Source: Prevotella sp. (GTDB lineage Bacteria > Bacteroidota > Bacteroidia > Bacteroidales > Bacteroidaceae). Taken from it: a DNA stretch of 37,854 nucleotides. The translations under genes were made by a program, and so were the position numbers. Positions 7,088-14,330 of this stretch are shown here, one piece after another. Position 1 is the stretch's first letter. Each line of letters starts with the position of its first letter. The notes beneath the pieces were generated by a model. The model did no database searches. It was not told the DNA's origin and was given only the letters and a program-made list of their open reading frames with translations. The stretch spans positions 1-37,854 of the forward strand of contig JAFWQT010000139.1 of the NCBI GenBank assembly GCA_017508965.1, read 5' to 3'.

Positions 7088-7624
7088 TTAATTACGTTCT
7101 TTCCGCTCGGCAGCAACATCCATTCCATTGGGCAGAAGCACCTCTTCTGAGTATCGGAACTCATGGTTCTGCAGGAAGATATGATTCAGCGTATAGGCAA
7201 GGGAGTCAAGTGTCTGTTCTCTCAACTTCGGTTTCAGTTCACATTCCCACACGGTGATGCAATGCCATCCCATCCGCGCCAGCTGTTGCTGCTCATCGAT
7301 GTCGCGATGCTGGTTGCGACTGATTTTGGCCAACCAAAACTGGCGGTTGGTATGTGGAATCTTACAGCACGGAGAATTCAGCACTTCCGAATCGTCTGCG
7401 GCAATGGTTACATGATGACCATGCCAAAAACATCCGTTCACAAAGATGCACGTACGATACTTACGTAGCACCAAGTCAGGATGGCCCGGCAACCGCTTGT
7501 GGTTCAGCCTGTAGCGGAATCCCCTTCTCCACAGTCCTTTGCGCACAATCAGTTCTGGCTTCGTGTCCTTCGAACGGATAGCAGCCATATTGTTGTGTCG
7601 CTGTTGTGGAGACAGTTTGTCCAT
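7088..7624 (-). CDS. vsr: Very short patch repair (Vsr) endonuclease
   Basis: DNA mismatch endonuclease that nicks next to T:G mismatches produced by deamination of 5-methylcytosine. Family motifs are clear: NMAAIRSKDTKPE at about 12-24, the catalytic aspartate in LPGHPDLVL (Asp50, equivalent to Asp51 of E. coli Vsr), and FVNGCFWHGHH at about 61-71, then FWLAKI and the GWHCITVWECEL strand. At 178 residues it is slightly longer than E. coli Vsr (156). Vsr normally accompanies a cytosine-5 DNA methyltransferase; none is in this window, so either the methylase is elsewhere or this is an orphan repair gene. It follows a lipoprotein gene by 4 bp. Confidence 0.95.
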   Translation of the reverse strand: MDKLSPQQRHNNMAAIRSKDTKPELIVRKGLWRRGFRYRLNHKRLPGHPDLVLRKYRTCIFVNGCFWHGHHVTIAADDSEVLNSPCCKIPHTNRQFWLAKISRNQHRDIDEQQQLARMGWHCITVWECELKPKLREQTLDSLAYTLNHIFLQNHEFRYSEEVLLPNGMDVAAERKERN

Positions 7625-7628
7625 CGGA

Positions 7629-7919
7629 TTATTCTCTCAATTCCCAGTCCACATCGAAGTCGTCGCCTTCGTCAACCACCTTCACGTCGAAGACCACGTC
7701 TTTTCCGTCGAGCTTGCCTTTGAGCACACCCTGATAGTTCTTGCCGGTCTTATCGTCCAACGAAAACTCTGTGACCTCCAGCGTCTTGCCATTTGCACGC
7801 TCTTCGTCGATAATTGCCGACTGAACACGGTCGGTGAGCTTCTTCTCCGAAACGATGCATCCGTTCAGCAATACTAAGGCTGAGAATGCGATAACCATTG
7901 AAACAAAATACTTCTTCAT
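7629..7919 (-). CDS. Small lipoprotein of unknown function
   Basis: A 96-residue protein with a short basic N terminus, a hydrophobic core and a lipobox (LLNGC, cysteine at 21), so it should be lipidated and anchored facing the periplasm. The mature part is acidic, rich in D, K and E, and its strand-like pattern resembles small PepSY- or DUF4333-like folds, but I cannot assign it. It is the first gene of the leftward lipoprotein-vsr-S8-xseA-xseB run, 4 bp ahead of vsr. Confidence 0.75.
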   Translation of the reverse strand: MKKYFVSMVIAFSALVLLNGCIVSEKKLTDRVQSAIIDEERANGKTLEVTEFSLDDKTGKNYQGVLKGKLDGKDVVFDVKVVDEGDDFDVDWELRE

Positions 7920-7970
7920 AAGTCAATCAATTTAAGATTAAGCAGCAGCGCTGCATTTTAAACTTTGGTG

Positions 7971-7978
7971 CAAATGTA
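7971..7978 (-). promoter_or_regulatory. Probable -7 element for the lipoprotein-vsr-xse operon
   Basis: The - strand reads TACATTTG, a TAnnTTTG match about 50 bp upstream of the lipoprotein ATG. No convincing -33 element accompanies it. The divergent MATE promoter is about 120 bp away, so the 217-bp gap at 7920-8136 serves both directions. Confidence 0.5.
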
Positions 7979-8094
7979 CACATTATTATTTAAAACTGAA
8001 AGACTTTCGGTTTTAAATTAGGTCATCTGAGAAATAATTCGTAATTTTCTGGAAATTACTTTCGCTCGACAAAAAAAAATTAAAACAAGTTTTA

Positions 8095-8126
8095 TTTGTT
8101 TTTGTTCTCACTTATTCGTAATTTTG
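8095..8126 (+). promoter_or_regulatory. Promoter of the MATE-to-fdtB gene run
   Basis: TTTG at 8095-8098 and TAATTTTG at 8119-8126 are 20 bp apart, an excellent match to the -33/-7 pattern. The -7 box ends only 10 bp before the ATG at 8137, so the transcript would have a leader of only a few bases and no room for a ribosome binding site. Confidence 0.65.
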
Positions 8127-8136
8127 CAGCAAAATT

Positions 8137-9516
8137 ATGGACAACAAGCAAAAGACACTGGAATTAGGAACCAAGCCCGTCGGCAAATTGCTCATGCAAT
8201 ATGCTTTACCTGCTATGGTGGCCATGACGGCATCAAGCCTCTACAACATCATCGACCGCGCCTTCATTGGTCAGGTGGTGGGTCCGGAGGCAATTGCCGG
8301 TTTGGGAATCACCTTCCCCCTGATGAACCTGAGCGGTGCTTTCGGCGCTGCCGTCGGTGTAGGTGCATCGACCTGTATTTCCGTAAAACTAGGACAAAAA
8401 GACTATGAAGTTGCCGAGCATCTGCTGGGAAACACCGTGACCCTGAATCTTATCGTGGGTCTGTTATTCATGGTTGTATGCTTTATCTTCCTGAATCCCA
8501 TCCTGCTATTCTTCGGTGCCAGCGAGGCCACGCTGCCTTATGCCCGCGAATTCATGGAAGTCATTCTGGCAGGTAACATCATCACCCACATGTATTTCGG
8601 AATGAATGCCGTGCTGCGAGCAGCCGGAAAGCCGCGACATGCCATGTATGCCGTGCTCTTCACGGTCGGAATGAACATCATGTTGGTCATCGCATTCGTT
8701 TGGTGGTTCAGGTGGGGAATCCGTGGAGCGGCACTTGCCACCATCATCTCGCAGTCGATGGCTTTGTGCTGGCAGATGTGGCTGTTCTCCGACAAGAAGG
8801 AACTCATCCACCTGAAGCGAGGCATATACAAACTGAAGGCAAATCTTGTGAAGAACATCATTTCGATAGGCATCTCCCCGTTCCTGATGAATGCCACAGC
8901 ATGTATTGTGGTGATATTCATGAACAATCTGTTTGTCCGATATGGAGGCGACATGGCGGTGGGTGCATATTCCATTGCCAACTCCATCTGCATGGTGTTC
9001 TTCATGCTGGTCATTGGCGTCAACCAAGGCATGCAGCCCATTGCAGGCTACAACTATGGAGCTGAGAAATACGACCGCATGATGCGCGTTTTGTGGCTGG
9101 CCATCACAGCTGCCACCTGCATTCTGCTTGTAGGATGGAGCCTGGCAATGCTCTTCCCCAGAGAAATGGCACGCATCTTCACCACCGACAAGACGCTTAT
9201 CGAAATGGCAGGCCGAGGCATCCGCCTGAACATGATTGTGTTTTTCGTGGTTGGAGGTCAGGCAGTCATCACCAATTTCTTCCAATGCATTGGACAAGTG
9301 AAAATAAGTATATTCCTCTCTCTTACGCGCCAGCTCATCATACTCATACCATTGGCCTTCATTCTGCCAAGATTCCTTGGACTCGATGGTGTCTGGTATG
9401 CAATGGCCGCCAGCGACTTTCTGTCGGCAGCCATGACCTGGCCGTTACTCCTCGTCTTCCTCAGAAGATTCAAAGGCGTTGAACAAGTTGAAAACCTTAA
9501 ACCTCAAAATGGATAA
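8137..9516 (+). CDS. MATE family efflux transporter
   Basis: A 459-residue inner-membrane protein with about 12 hydrophobic segments in two similar halves, the layout of multidrug and toxin extrusion transporters, which export cationic or hydrophobic compounds in exchange for sodium ions or protons. The N terminus (LGTKPVGKLLMQYALPAMV, about 9-27) is typical of the family, followed by IDRAFIGQVVG and GLGITFPLM. The second half repeats the pattern with GVNQGMQPIAGYNYGA near 292-307. The substrate cannot be read from sequence. It heads the rightward run and overlaps the next start codon by 8 bp. Confidence 0.93.
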   Translation: MDNKQKTLELGTKPVGKLLMQYALPAMVAMTASSLYNIIDRAFIGQVVGPEAIAGLGITFPLMNLSGAFGAAVGVGASTCISVKLGQKDYEVAEHLLGNTVTLNLIVGLLFMVVCFIFLNPILLFFGASEATLPYAREFMEVILAGNIITHMYFGMNAVLRAAGKPRHAMYAVLFTVGMNIMLVIAFVWWFRWGIRGAALATIISQSMALCWQMWLFSDKKELIHLKRGIYKLKANLVKNIISIGISPFLMNATACIVVIFMNNLFVRYGGDMAVGAYSIANSICMVFFMLVIGVNQGMQPIAGYNYGAEKYDRMMRVLWLAITAATCILLVGWSLAMLFPREMARIFTTDKTLIEMAGRGIRLNMIVFFVVGGQAVITNFFQCIGQVKISIFLSLTRQLIILIPLAFILPRFLGLDGVWYAMAASDFLSAAMTWPLLLVFLRRFKGVEQVENLKPQNG

Positions 9517-10126
9517 AATCATCATTAACATAGGTCGCCAGTTCGCTTCAGGCGGCCGCTATATCTCGAAAAAACTCTGCGAGGAGTTTGGTTGTCAGTA
9601 TTTCGACAAGGAAATTCTTGACATTGCCGCCAAGGAAAGCGGGTTCACGCCAGCTGTGTTTAAGAAGAATGACGAGAAGAAGAACTTCATTCACACGCTT
9701 TTTCATCTGCATGCGCCAATGCTTTCCGACGACAATTTCTATAACAACAAATTCTCTGAAGAGAGCCTTTTCCAGTTCCAGTGCGATGCCATCAAAAAGG
9801 CAGCTAGCCAAGGCAGCTGTCTGTTCATTGGGCGCTGTGCCGACTATGTGCTGCGCAACGAGCCTAACACGGTGAGCATCTTCCTGACTGCCGACCTTAA
9901 AGACCGCATCAGCAGGACCATGGAGCGCAGTCAGGTGGACGAGGAAGCTGCGGTGAAAATGATCAGCAAGAAAGAAAGTACACGCTCTTCTTACTACAAC
10001 TACTACACAGGCAAGAAGTGGGGAGCTGCCGAAAGCTACGATCTCTGCGTCAACACCTCTATTCTCGGTCTCGACGAAACTGCGAAATTCTTAGCAGAAT
10101 TCATCAGGAAAAAATGCGGAAGATAG
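9509..10126 (+). CDS. Cytidylate kinase-like family protein
   Basis: A 205-residue P-loop protein of the cytidylate kinase-like family (AAK6/Cytidylate_kin2 type), common in anaerobes and distinct from the housekeeping Cmk. The nucleotide-binding loop is GRQFASGGRYISKKL at about 9-23, followed by YFDKEILDIAAK and, later, SCLFIGRCADYVL and a basic KESTRSSYY lid segment. I chose the ATG at 9509, which begins the conserved IIINIGRQ strand and overlaps the MATE stop; the in-frame alternative at 9479 is a TTG inside that gene. The physiological substrate of this subfamily is not established. Confidence 0.85.
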   Translation: MDKIIINIGRQFASGGRYISKKLCEEFGCQYFDKEILDIAAKESGFTPAVFKKNDEKKNFIHTLFHLHAPMLSDDNFYNNKFSEESLFQFQCDAIKKAASQGSCLFIGRCADYVLRNEPNTVSIFLTADLKDRISRTMERSQVDEEAAVKMISKKESTRSSYYNYYTGKKWGAAESYDLCVNTSILGLDETAKFLAEFIRKKCGR

Positions 10127-10611
10127 GCATTCTAAGCGACACTCACGCCCATTGGGACGAGAAGTATCTGCACTACTTCGAACCCTGCGACGAGATATGG
10201 CACGCCGGCGATATCGGGTCAATTGAAGTAGCCCAGAAGTTAGCCGAATTCCGTCCGCTGAAGGCTGTCTACGGCAACATCGACGGAGGCGACCTTCGGC
10301 GCATCTTTCCCGAAACTCTTAGATGGAAGTGCGAGGAAGTGGATGTGTTGATGAAGCACATAGGCGGGTATCCCGGCAATTATGATCCAAGCATCCGTGC
10401 CACGATATTCCGCAATCCGCCACAACTCTTCATCAGCGGCCACTCGCATATCTTGAAGGTGAAGTTCGACAAGACGCTCGGTCTACTGCATATCAATCCC
10501 GGCGCCGCCGGGCTCTACGGATGGCATAAGGAGCGGACGCTGATAAGATTGACCATCGAAGGCAATAAATTCACCGATTGTGAGGTTATTACATTAGAAA
10601 ACAGACAATAA
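10114..10611 (+). CDS. YfcE-type metallophosphoesterase
   Basis: A 165-residue cytoplasmic phosphodiesterase of the YfcE/MJ0936 family, which uses two metal ions (often manganese). All metal-binding motifs are in place: D-x-H (Asp9, His11), HAGD (Asp33), GNID (Asn55), His82, and GHSH (His110, His112). The ATG at 10114 begins directly at the first motif and overlaps the previous gene by 13 bp; a longer in-frame start at 10018 would add 32 basic residues with no family support. The natural substrate is unknown. Confidence 0.9.
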   Translation: MRKIGILSDTHAHWDEKYLHYFEPCDEIWHAGDIGSIEVAQKLAEFRPLKAVYGNIDGGDLRRIFPETLRWKCEEVDVLMKHIGGYPGNYDPSIRATIFRNPPQLFISGHSHILKVKFDKTLGLLHINPGAAGLYGWHKERTLIRLTIEGNKFTDCEVITLENRQ

Positions 10612-10627
10612 TAAAAACAGATAAGAT

Positions 10628-11764
10628 ATGAAAAGAACAATCGTTATTACCGGCGGAGCCGGATTCATTGGAAGTCATGTGGTTCGCCTCTTCGTGAACA
10701 AGTATCCTGACTATCACATCATCAATCTCGACAAACTGACGTATGCCGGAAACCTGGCCAACCTCAAAGACATAGAGGATAAGCCTAACTACGAGTTTGT
10801 CAAGATGGACATCTGCGATTTCGACGCCTTCTACCAGCTGATGCAGGACAAGAAGGTGGACGGTATCATCCATCTTGCAGCCGAATCGCACGTGGACCGC
10901 TCCATCAAAGATCCCTTCACCTTCGCCAAGACAAACGTTATGGGCACACTCTCGTTGCTTCAAGCAGCCAAGCTCTATTGGGAGTCGCTGCCCGAAAGAT
11001 ACGAGGGCAAGCGCTTTTACCACATTTCTACCGACGAGGTGTATGGAGCACTGGAACTGACACACCCAGAGGGTATCGAGCCTCCGTTCACCAGCACGGC
11101 ATCGTCATCAGAGCATCACCTGGCATACGGCGACAAATTCTTCCTGGAAACCACGAAGTATAATCCCCATTCACCGTATTCTGCTGCCAAAGCATCGAGC
11201 GACCATTTTGTTCGTGCCTACCACGACACCTATGGCATGCCTGTCATCGTAACTAACTGCTCTAACAACTACGGTCCCTATCAGTTCCCCGAGAAACTGA
11301 TTCCGCTGTTCATCAACAACATCCGCCACCGTAAGCCGCTTCCCGTCTATGGCAAGGGTGAGAATGTGCGCGACTGGCTGTTCGTTGAGGACCATGCCCG
11401 TGCCATTGACCTCATTTTCCACAAAGGAATAATCGCCGAGACCTACAACATCGGTGGTTTTAACGAGTGGAAGAACATCGACATCATAAAGGTGGTCATC
11501 AATACCGTTGACCGTCTGCTTGGACGTAAGGAAGGTGAGGATATGGACCTCATCACGTTTGTTACCGACCGTGCCGGCCACGACCTTCGTTATGCCATCG
11601 ACTCCAGTAAACTTCAGAAAGAACTAGGTTGGGAACCCTCGTTGCAGTTCGAGGAGGGCATTGAGAAGACCGTCCGTTGGTATCTCGACAACCAGGACTG
11701 GCTTGACAACGTCACCTCTGGCGACTATCAGAAGTATTACGATAACATGTACGCTAACCGTTAA
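10628..11764 (+). CDS. rmlB: dTDP-glucose 4,6-dehydratase
   Basis: NAD-dependent short-chain dehydrogenase/reductase of the extended type that converts dTDP-glucose to dTDP-4-keto-6-deoxyglucose. Visible are the Rossmann motif GGAGFIGSH (9-17), the HLAAESHVDRSI block that contacts substrate (82-93), the catalytic Thr135-Asp136-Glu137 of the dehydratase, and Tyr184-x3-Lys188. An insert of some 20 residues after STDEVYG, as in other Bacteroidota RmlB proteins, lengthens the protein to 378. Its product is the substrate of FdtA encoded downstream. No rmlA, rmlC or rmlD is in the window, so the dTDP-glucose must come from a gene elsewhere. Confidence 0.95.
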   Translation: MKRTIVITGGAGFIGSHVVRLFVNKYPDYHIINLDKLTYAGNLANLKDIEDKPNYEFVKMDICDFDAFYQLMQDKKVDGIIHLAAESHVDRSIKDPFTFAKTNVMGTLSLLQAAKLYWESLPERYEGKRFYHISTDEVYGALELTHPEGIEPPFTSTASSSEHHLAYGDKFFLETTKYNPHSPYSAAKASSDHFVRAYHDTYGMPVIVTNCSNNYGPYQFPEKLIPLFINNIRHRKPLPVYGKGENVRDWLFVEDHARAIDLIFHKGIIAETYNIGGFNEWKNIDIIKVVINTVDRLLGRKEGEDMDLITFVTDRAGHDLRYAIDSSKLQKELGWEPSLQFEEGIEKTVRWYLDNQDWLDNVTSGDYQKYYDNMYANR

Positions 11765-11775
11765 TTTTACAGCAT

Positions 11776-11794
11776 GTTGCGACTCTGTCGCAAC
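11776..11794 (+). promoter_or_regulatory. Perfect hairpin just before the purT start codon
   Basis: GTTGCGAC and GTCGCAAC form a perfect 8-bp stem around TCT, ending 9 bases before the purT ATG at 11804. There is no T tract, so it is not a classical terminator. Its position would mask or remodel the ribosome-binding region, or it could be an RNA-processing site between rmlB and purT, or a dispersed palindromic repeat. Confidence 0.55.
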
Positions 11795-11803
11795 CCCAAA
11801 ATT

Positions 11804-13003
11804 ATGAAAAAGATCTTGCTTTTAGGCTCAGGAGAACTGGGTAAGGAATTCGTTATTGCCGCCATGAGGGCTGGCCAGTATGTAATTGCTTGCGACCGCT
11901 ACGATAATGCGCCCGCCATGCAGGTGGCCGATGAGCGCGAAGTGTTCTCCATGCTCGACGGCGATGCCCTTGAGGCGGTGGTAAAAAAGCACCAGCCCGA
12001 CATCATCGTTCCCGAGATTGAAGCCATCCGCACGGAGCGTCTTTTCAAGTTCGAAGAGCAGGGCATTCAGGTGGTACCGTCGGCCCGTGCCGTCAACTAC
12101 ACCATGAACCGCCGCGCCATCCGTGACCTTGCTGCAAAGGAACTTGGTCTGCGCACGGCCAAATATTTCTATGCCAAAACCTTCGATGAATTCAAGCGTG
12201 CTGCCGACGAGATTGGATTCCCCTGTGTGGTAAAACCGCTAATGTCGTCTTCAGGCCACGGTCAGAGTTACGTACACAACGACGACGAACTGGAACAGGC
12301 TTTCCGTGAGGCAATGGAAGGCAGTCGCGGCGACGTAAAGGAAGTCATCATCGAGGAGTTCATCGATTTCGAATCCGAATTCACGCTGCTCACCGTCACA
12401 CAGCAGCATGGCTGGCCCACGCTGTTCTGTCCGCCCATTGGTCATGTGCAGAAGGGTGGCGACTATCGTGAATCGTGGCAGCCGTACAAGATTTCAGACG
12501 AAGCCCTGAAACAGGCACAGCACATGGCCGACCAAGTGACCAAAGCGTTGACAGGTGCCGGCATCTGGGGCGTTGAATTCTTCCTGACCAAGCAGGGCGA
12601 GGTTATCTTCTCTGAGTTGTCACCGCGTCCGCATGACACGGGTATGGTAACGCTTGGACATACAACCAATCTCTCGGAGTTTGAACTGCATTTCCGTGCC
12701 GTAATGGGATTACCTATCCCAGCCATTCATCTGGAGCATGCCGGAGCATCGGCCGTCATTCTTTCACCCGTGGAAGCCAACACCCCCGTAGACCGCTCAT
12801 TGCTGCCCTACAATCTGGAGGAAGCGCTGAAAGAAGACCGCACACGCATCCGCATTTTCGGAAAGCCCGAGGCCCACAAAGGCCGTCGCATGGGCGTGGT
12901 GCTTTGCTATGGTGAGGTGGGCGACGATGTCGATGCCCTGCGCGACAAAGCCAAACGACTGGCCAAAACCGTTTTGGGTACAGAACCGTATATGAAGAAA
13001 TGA
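11804..13003 (+). CDS. purT: Formate-dependent GAR formyltransferase
   Basis: Phosphoribosylglycinamide formyltransferase 2, an ATP-grasp enzyme that uses ATP and formate to formylate GAR in purine synthesis. The 399-residue protein follows E. coli PurT closely: [11 protein letters not shown] (about 4-14), [18 protein letters not shown], the MSSSGHGQS phosphate-binding loop, GDYRESWQP, and [14 protein letters not shown] (about 273-286). I chose the ATG at 11804; upstream in-frame sequence runs through the hairpin. Unusually for a purine gene, it lies between rmlB and fdtA and overlaps the fdtA start by 4 bp (ATGA). Confidence 0.95.
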   Translation: MKKILLLGSGELGKEFVIAAMRAGQYVIACDRYDNAPAMQVADEREVFSMLDGDALEAVVKKHQPDIIVPEIEAIRTERLFKFEEQGIQVVPSARAVNYTMNRRAIRDLAAKELGLRTAKYFYAKTFDEFKRAADEIGFPCVVKPLMSSSGHGQSYVHNDDELEQAFREAMEGSRGDVKEVIIEEFIDFESEFTLLTVTQQHGWPTLFCPPIGHVQKGGDYRESWQPYKISDEALKQAQHMADQVTKALTGAGIWGVEFFLTKQGEVIFSELSPRPHDTGMVTLGHTTNLSEFELHFRAVMGLPIPAIHLEHAGASAVILSPVEANTPVDRSLLPYNLEEALKEDRTRIRIFGKPEAHKGRRMGVVLCYGEVGDDVDALRDKAKRLAKTVLGTEPYMKK

Positions 13004-13404
13004 TAGGGAAAATCCTTAATTTGCCAAAAATAGCCGACCCGAGGGGCAACCTGACCGTGGCCGAAGGATTGGACAAGGTGCCATTTGACATTAAGCGGGC
13101 TTATTGGGTTTATGACGTACCGGCGGGAGAGGGCCGCGGTGGCCATGCCCATAAAAAACTACGCCAGTTGGTGATTGCCCTCAGCGGTTCATTTCACGTA
13201 ACACTGGATGATGGTCATGAGCGCAAGACCGTTTTGCTGAACCACCCCTGGCAGGGACTGCTCATCGATATTAACACATGGCGTACGCTCGAAGATTTCT
13301 CTTCTGGAGCCGTTTGTCTTGTCCTCGCCTCGGAGCATTATGAAGAAGACGATTATATCTACGATTACGACGAGTTCTTAACTTACATTGGATGTTCACG
13401 ATAA
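13000..13404 (+). CDS. fdtA: dTDP-4-oxo-6-deoxyglucose 3,4-ketoisomerase (FdtA/WxcM type)
   Basis: A 134-residue cupin of the FdtA/QdtA/WxcM family, which moves the keto group of the RmlB product from C4 to C3. The family core is present: the [11 protein letters not shown] strand (about 12-22), [19 protein letters not shown] (about 33-51, with the histidines of the active site), and the [10 protein letters not shown] strand. The galacto-type (FdtA) and gluco-type (QdtA) outcomes differ by subtle residues I cannot judge reliably. The ATG overlaps the purT stop (ATGA) and the 3' end overlaps the GNAT gene by 13 bp, so translation is coupled. Confidence 0.9.
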   Translation: MIGKILNLPKIADPRGNLTVAEGLDKVPFDIKRAYWVYDVPAGEGRGGHAHKKLRQLVIALSGSFHVTLDDGHERKTVLLNHPWQGLLIDINTWRTLEDFSSGAVCLVLASEHYEEDDYIYDYDEFLTYIGCSR

Positions 13405-14330
13405 GACGATATAGGAAAGAAGATCAAAAGACCTGGGATAAATATGTGTCTCAGGCCCGTAATGCTACTTTCCTGTTCTATCGGAATTATATGGACTACC
13501 ATGCTGACCGCTTTGAGGATTTCTCACTGATGTTTTATGTAGATAATCATCTGCATTCCATCCTGCCGGCTAACATCAAGGGTGATACGCTTTATTCGCA
13601 TCAAGGACTGACCTACGGTGGTTTGGTGATGAATATTGATGTGACTGCATCTGATGTTGTCCAGTTATTTAGGGAACTAAATGATTGGCTCAGAGCAGCA
13701 GGTATTAGTAAGGTGGTCTATAAGCCGGTGCCTTGGGTTTATCATCAGCATGCTTCTGAGGAAGACCTGTATCCTCTTTTCTGGATTTGCAATGCCAAAG
13801 TTGTCTCACGTGATATTGGTACTGTGATATTCATGCAGCAGCATCTGCGATGGAGAAAGGATCGTCGCCGCCGTCTGCGCCGCGCAAAAGAACTATGCGT
13901 AGAGGTAAGGCGTGAGGATAATTTCCGGGCGTTTTGGCCGGTGTTGGAGAAAAATCTGGCAGATCGTCATGGCGTTCGGCCTGTTCACACTGTTGAGGAG
14001 ATGGAGTTGCTCCATTCTCGCTTTCCCAAGAACATAGTGCAGTATAATGCTTATTTCGAAGGGCAGGTTGTTGCAGGACTGACATTTTATCTGTCACCGC
14101 AGGTACTTCATGGACAGTATTGCTCTTCAACACCATTGGGAAAGCAGATTGGTGCTGTCGATGCCATCTATGAACAAGCGATGTATGAAGACTTTCCTGA
14201 CTTTGAGTACCTCGATTTTGGGCGCTCTACAGAAGGTGACGGTTCTATTCTCAACGGCGGATTGATTGCCCAGAAGGAAGGTTTTGGGGGTCGCGCCATC
14301 TGTTACGATACTTACGAATGGACGTTATGA
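13392..14330 (+). CDS. GNAT/FemAB-like N-acyltransferase, probably for the dTDP-3-amino sugar
   Basis: A 312-residue protein with the two-lobed pattern of FemAB-like GNAT proteins: an N-terminal region with TLYSHQGLTYGGLV (about 72-85), then a C-terminal acyltransferase lobe with an arginine-rich stretch (RKDRRRRLRRAKE, about 156-168), VVAGLTFYL and YLDFGRSTEGDGSILNGGL. It lies between fdtA and fdtB and overlaps both, in the slot where Fuc3NAc/Qui3NAc clusters encode a hexapeptide-repeat acetyltransferase (FdtC/QdtC). I infer that it N-acylates the amino sugar made by FdtB. The acyl donor (acetyl-CoA or other) is not evident. Base composition looks more AT-rich than the flanking purT. Confidence 0.7.
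   Translation: MFTIRRYRKEDQKTWDKYVSQARNATFLFYRNYMDYHADRFEDFSLMFYVDNHLHSILPANIKGDTLYSHQGLTYGGLVMNIDVTASDVVQLFRELNDWLRAAGISKVVYKPVPWVYHQHASEEDLYPLFWICNAKVVSRDIGTVIFMQQHLRWRKDRRRRLRRAKELCVEVRREDNFRAFWPVLEKNLADRHGVRPVHTVEEMELLHSRFPKNIVQYNAYFEGQVVAGLTFYLSPQVLHGQYCSSTPLGKQIGAVDAIYEQAMYEDFPDFEYLDFGRSTEGDGSILNGGLIAQKEGFGGRAICYDTYEWTL

Noticed and set aside
9479-9508. Upstream start of the cytidylate kinase-like gene
   Set aside because: It would be a TTG inside the MATE gene; the ATG at 9509 begins the conserved strand.
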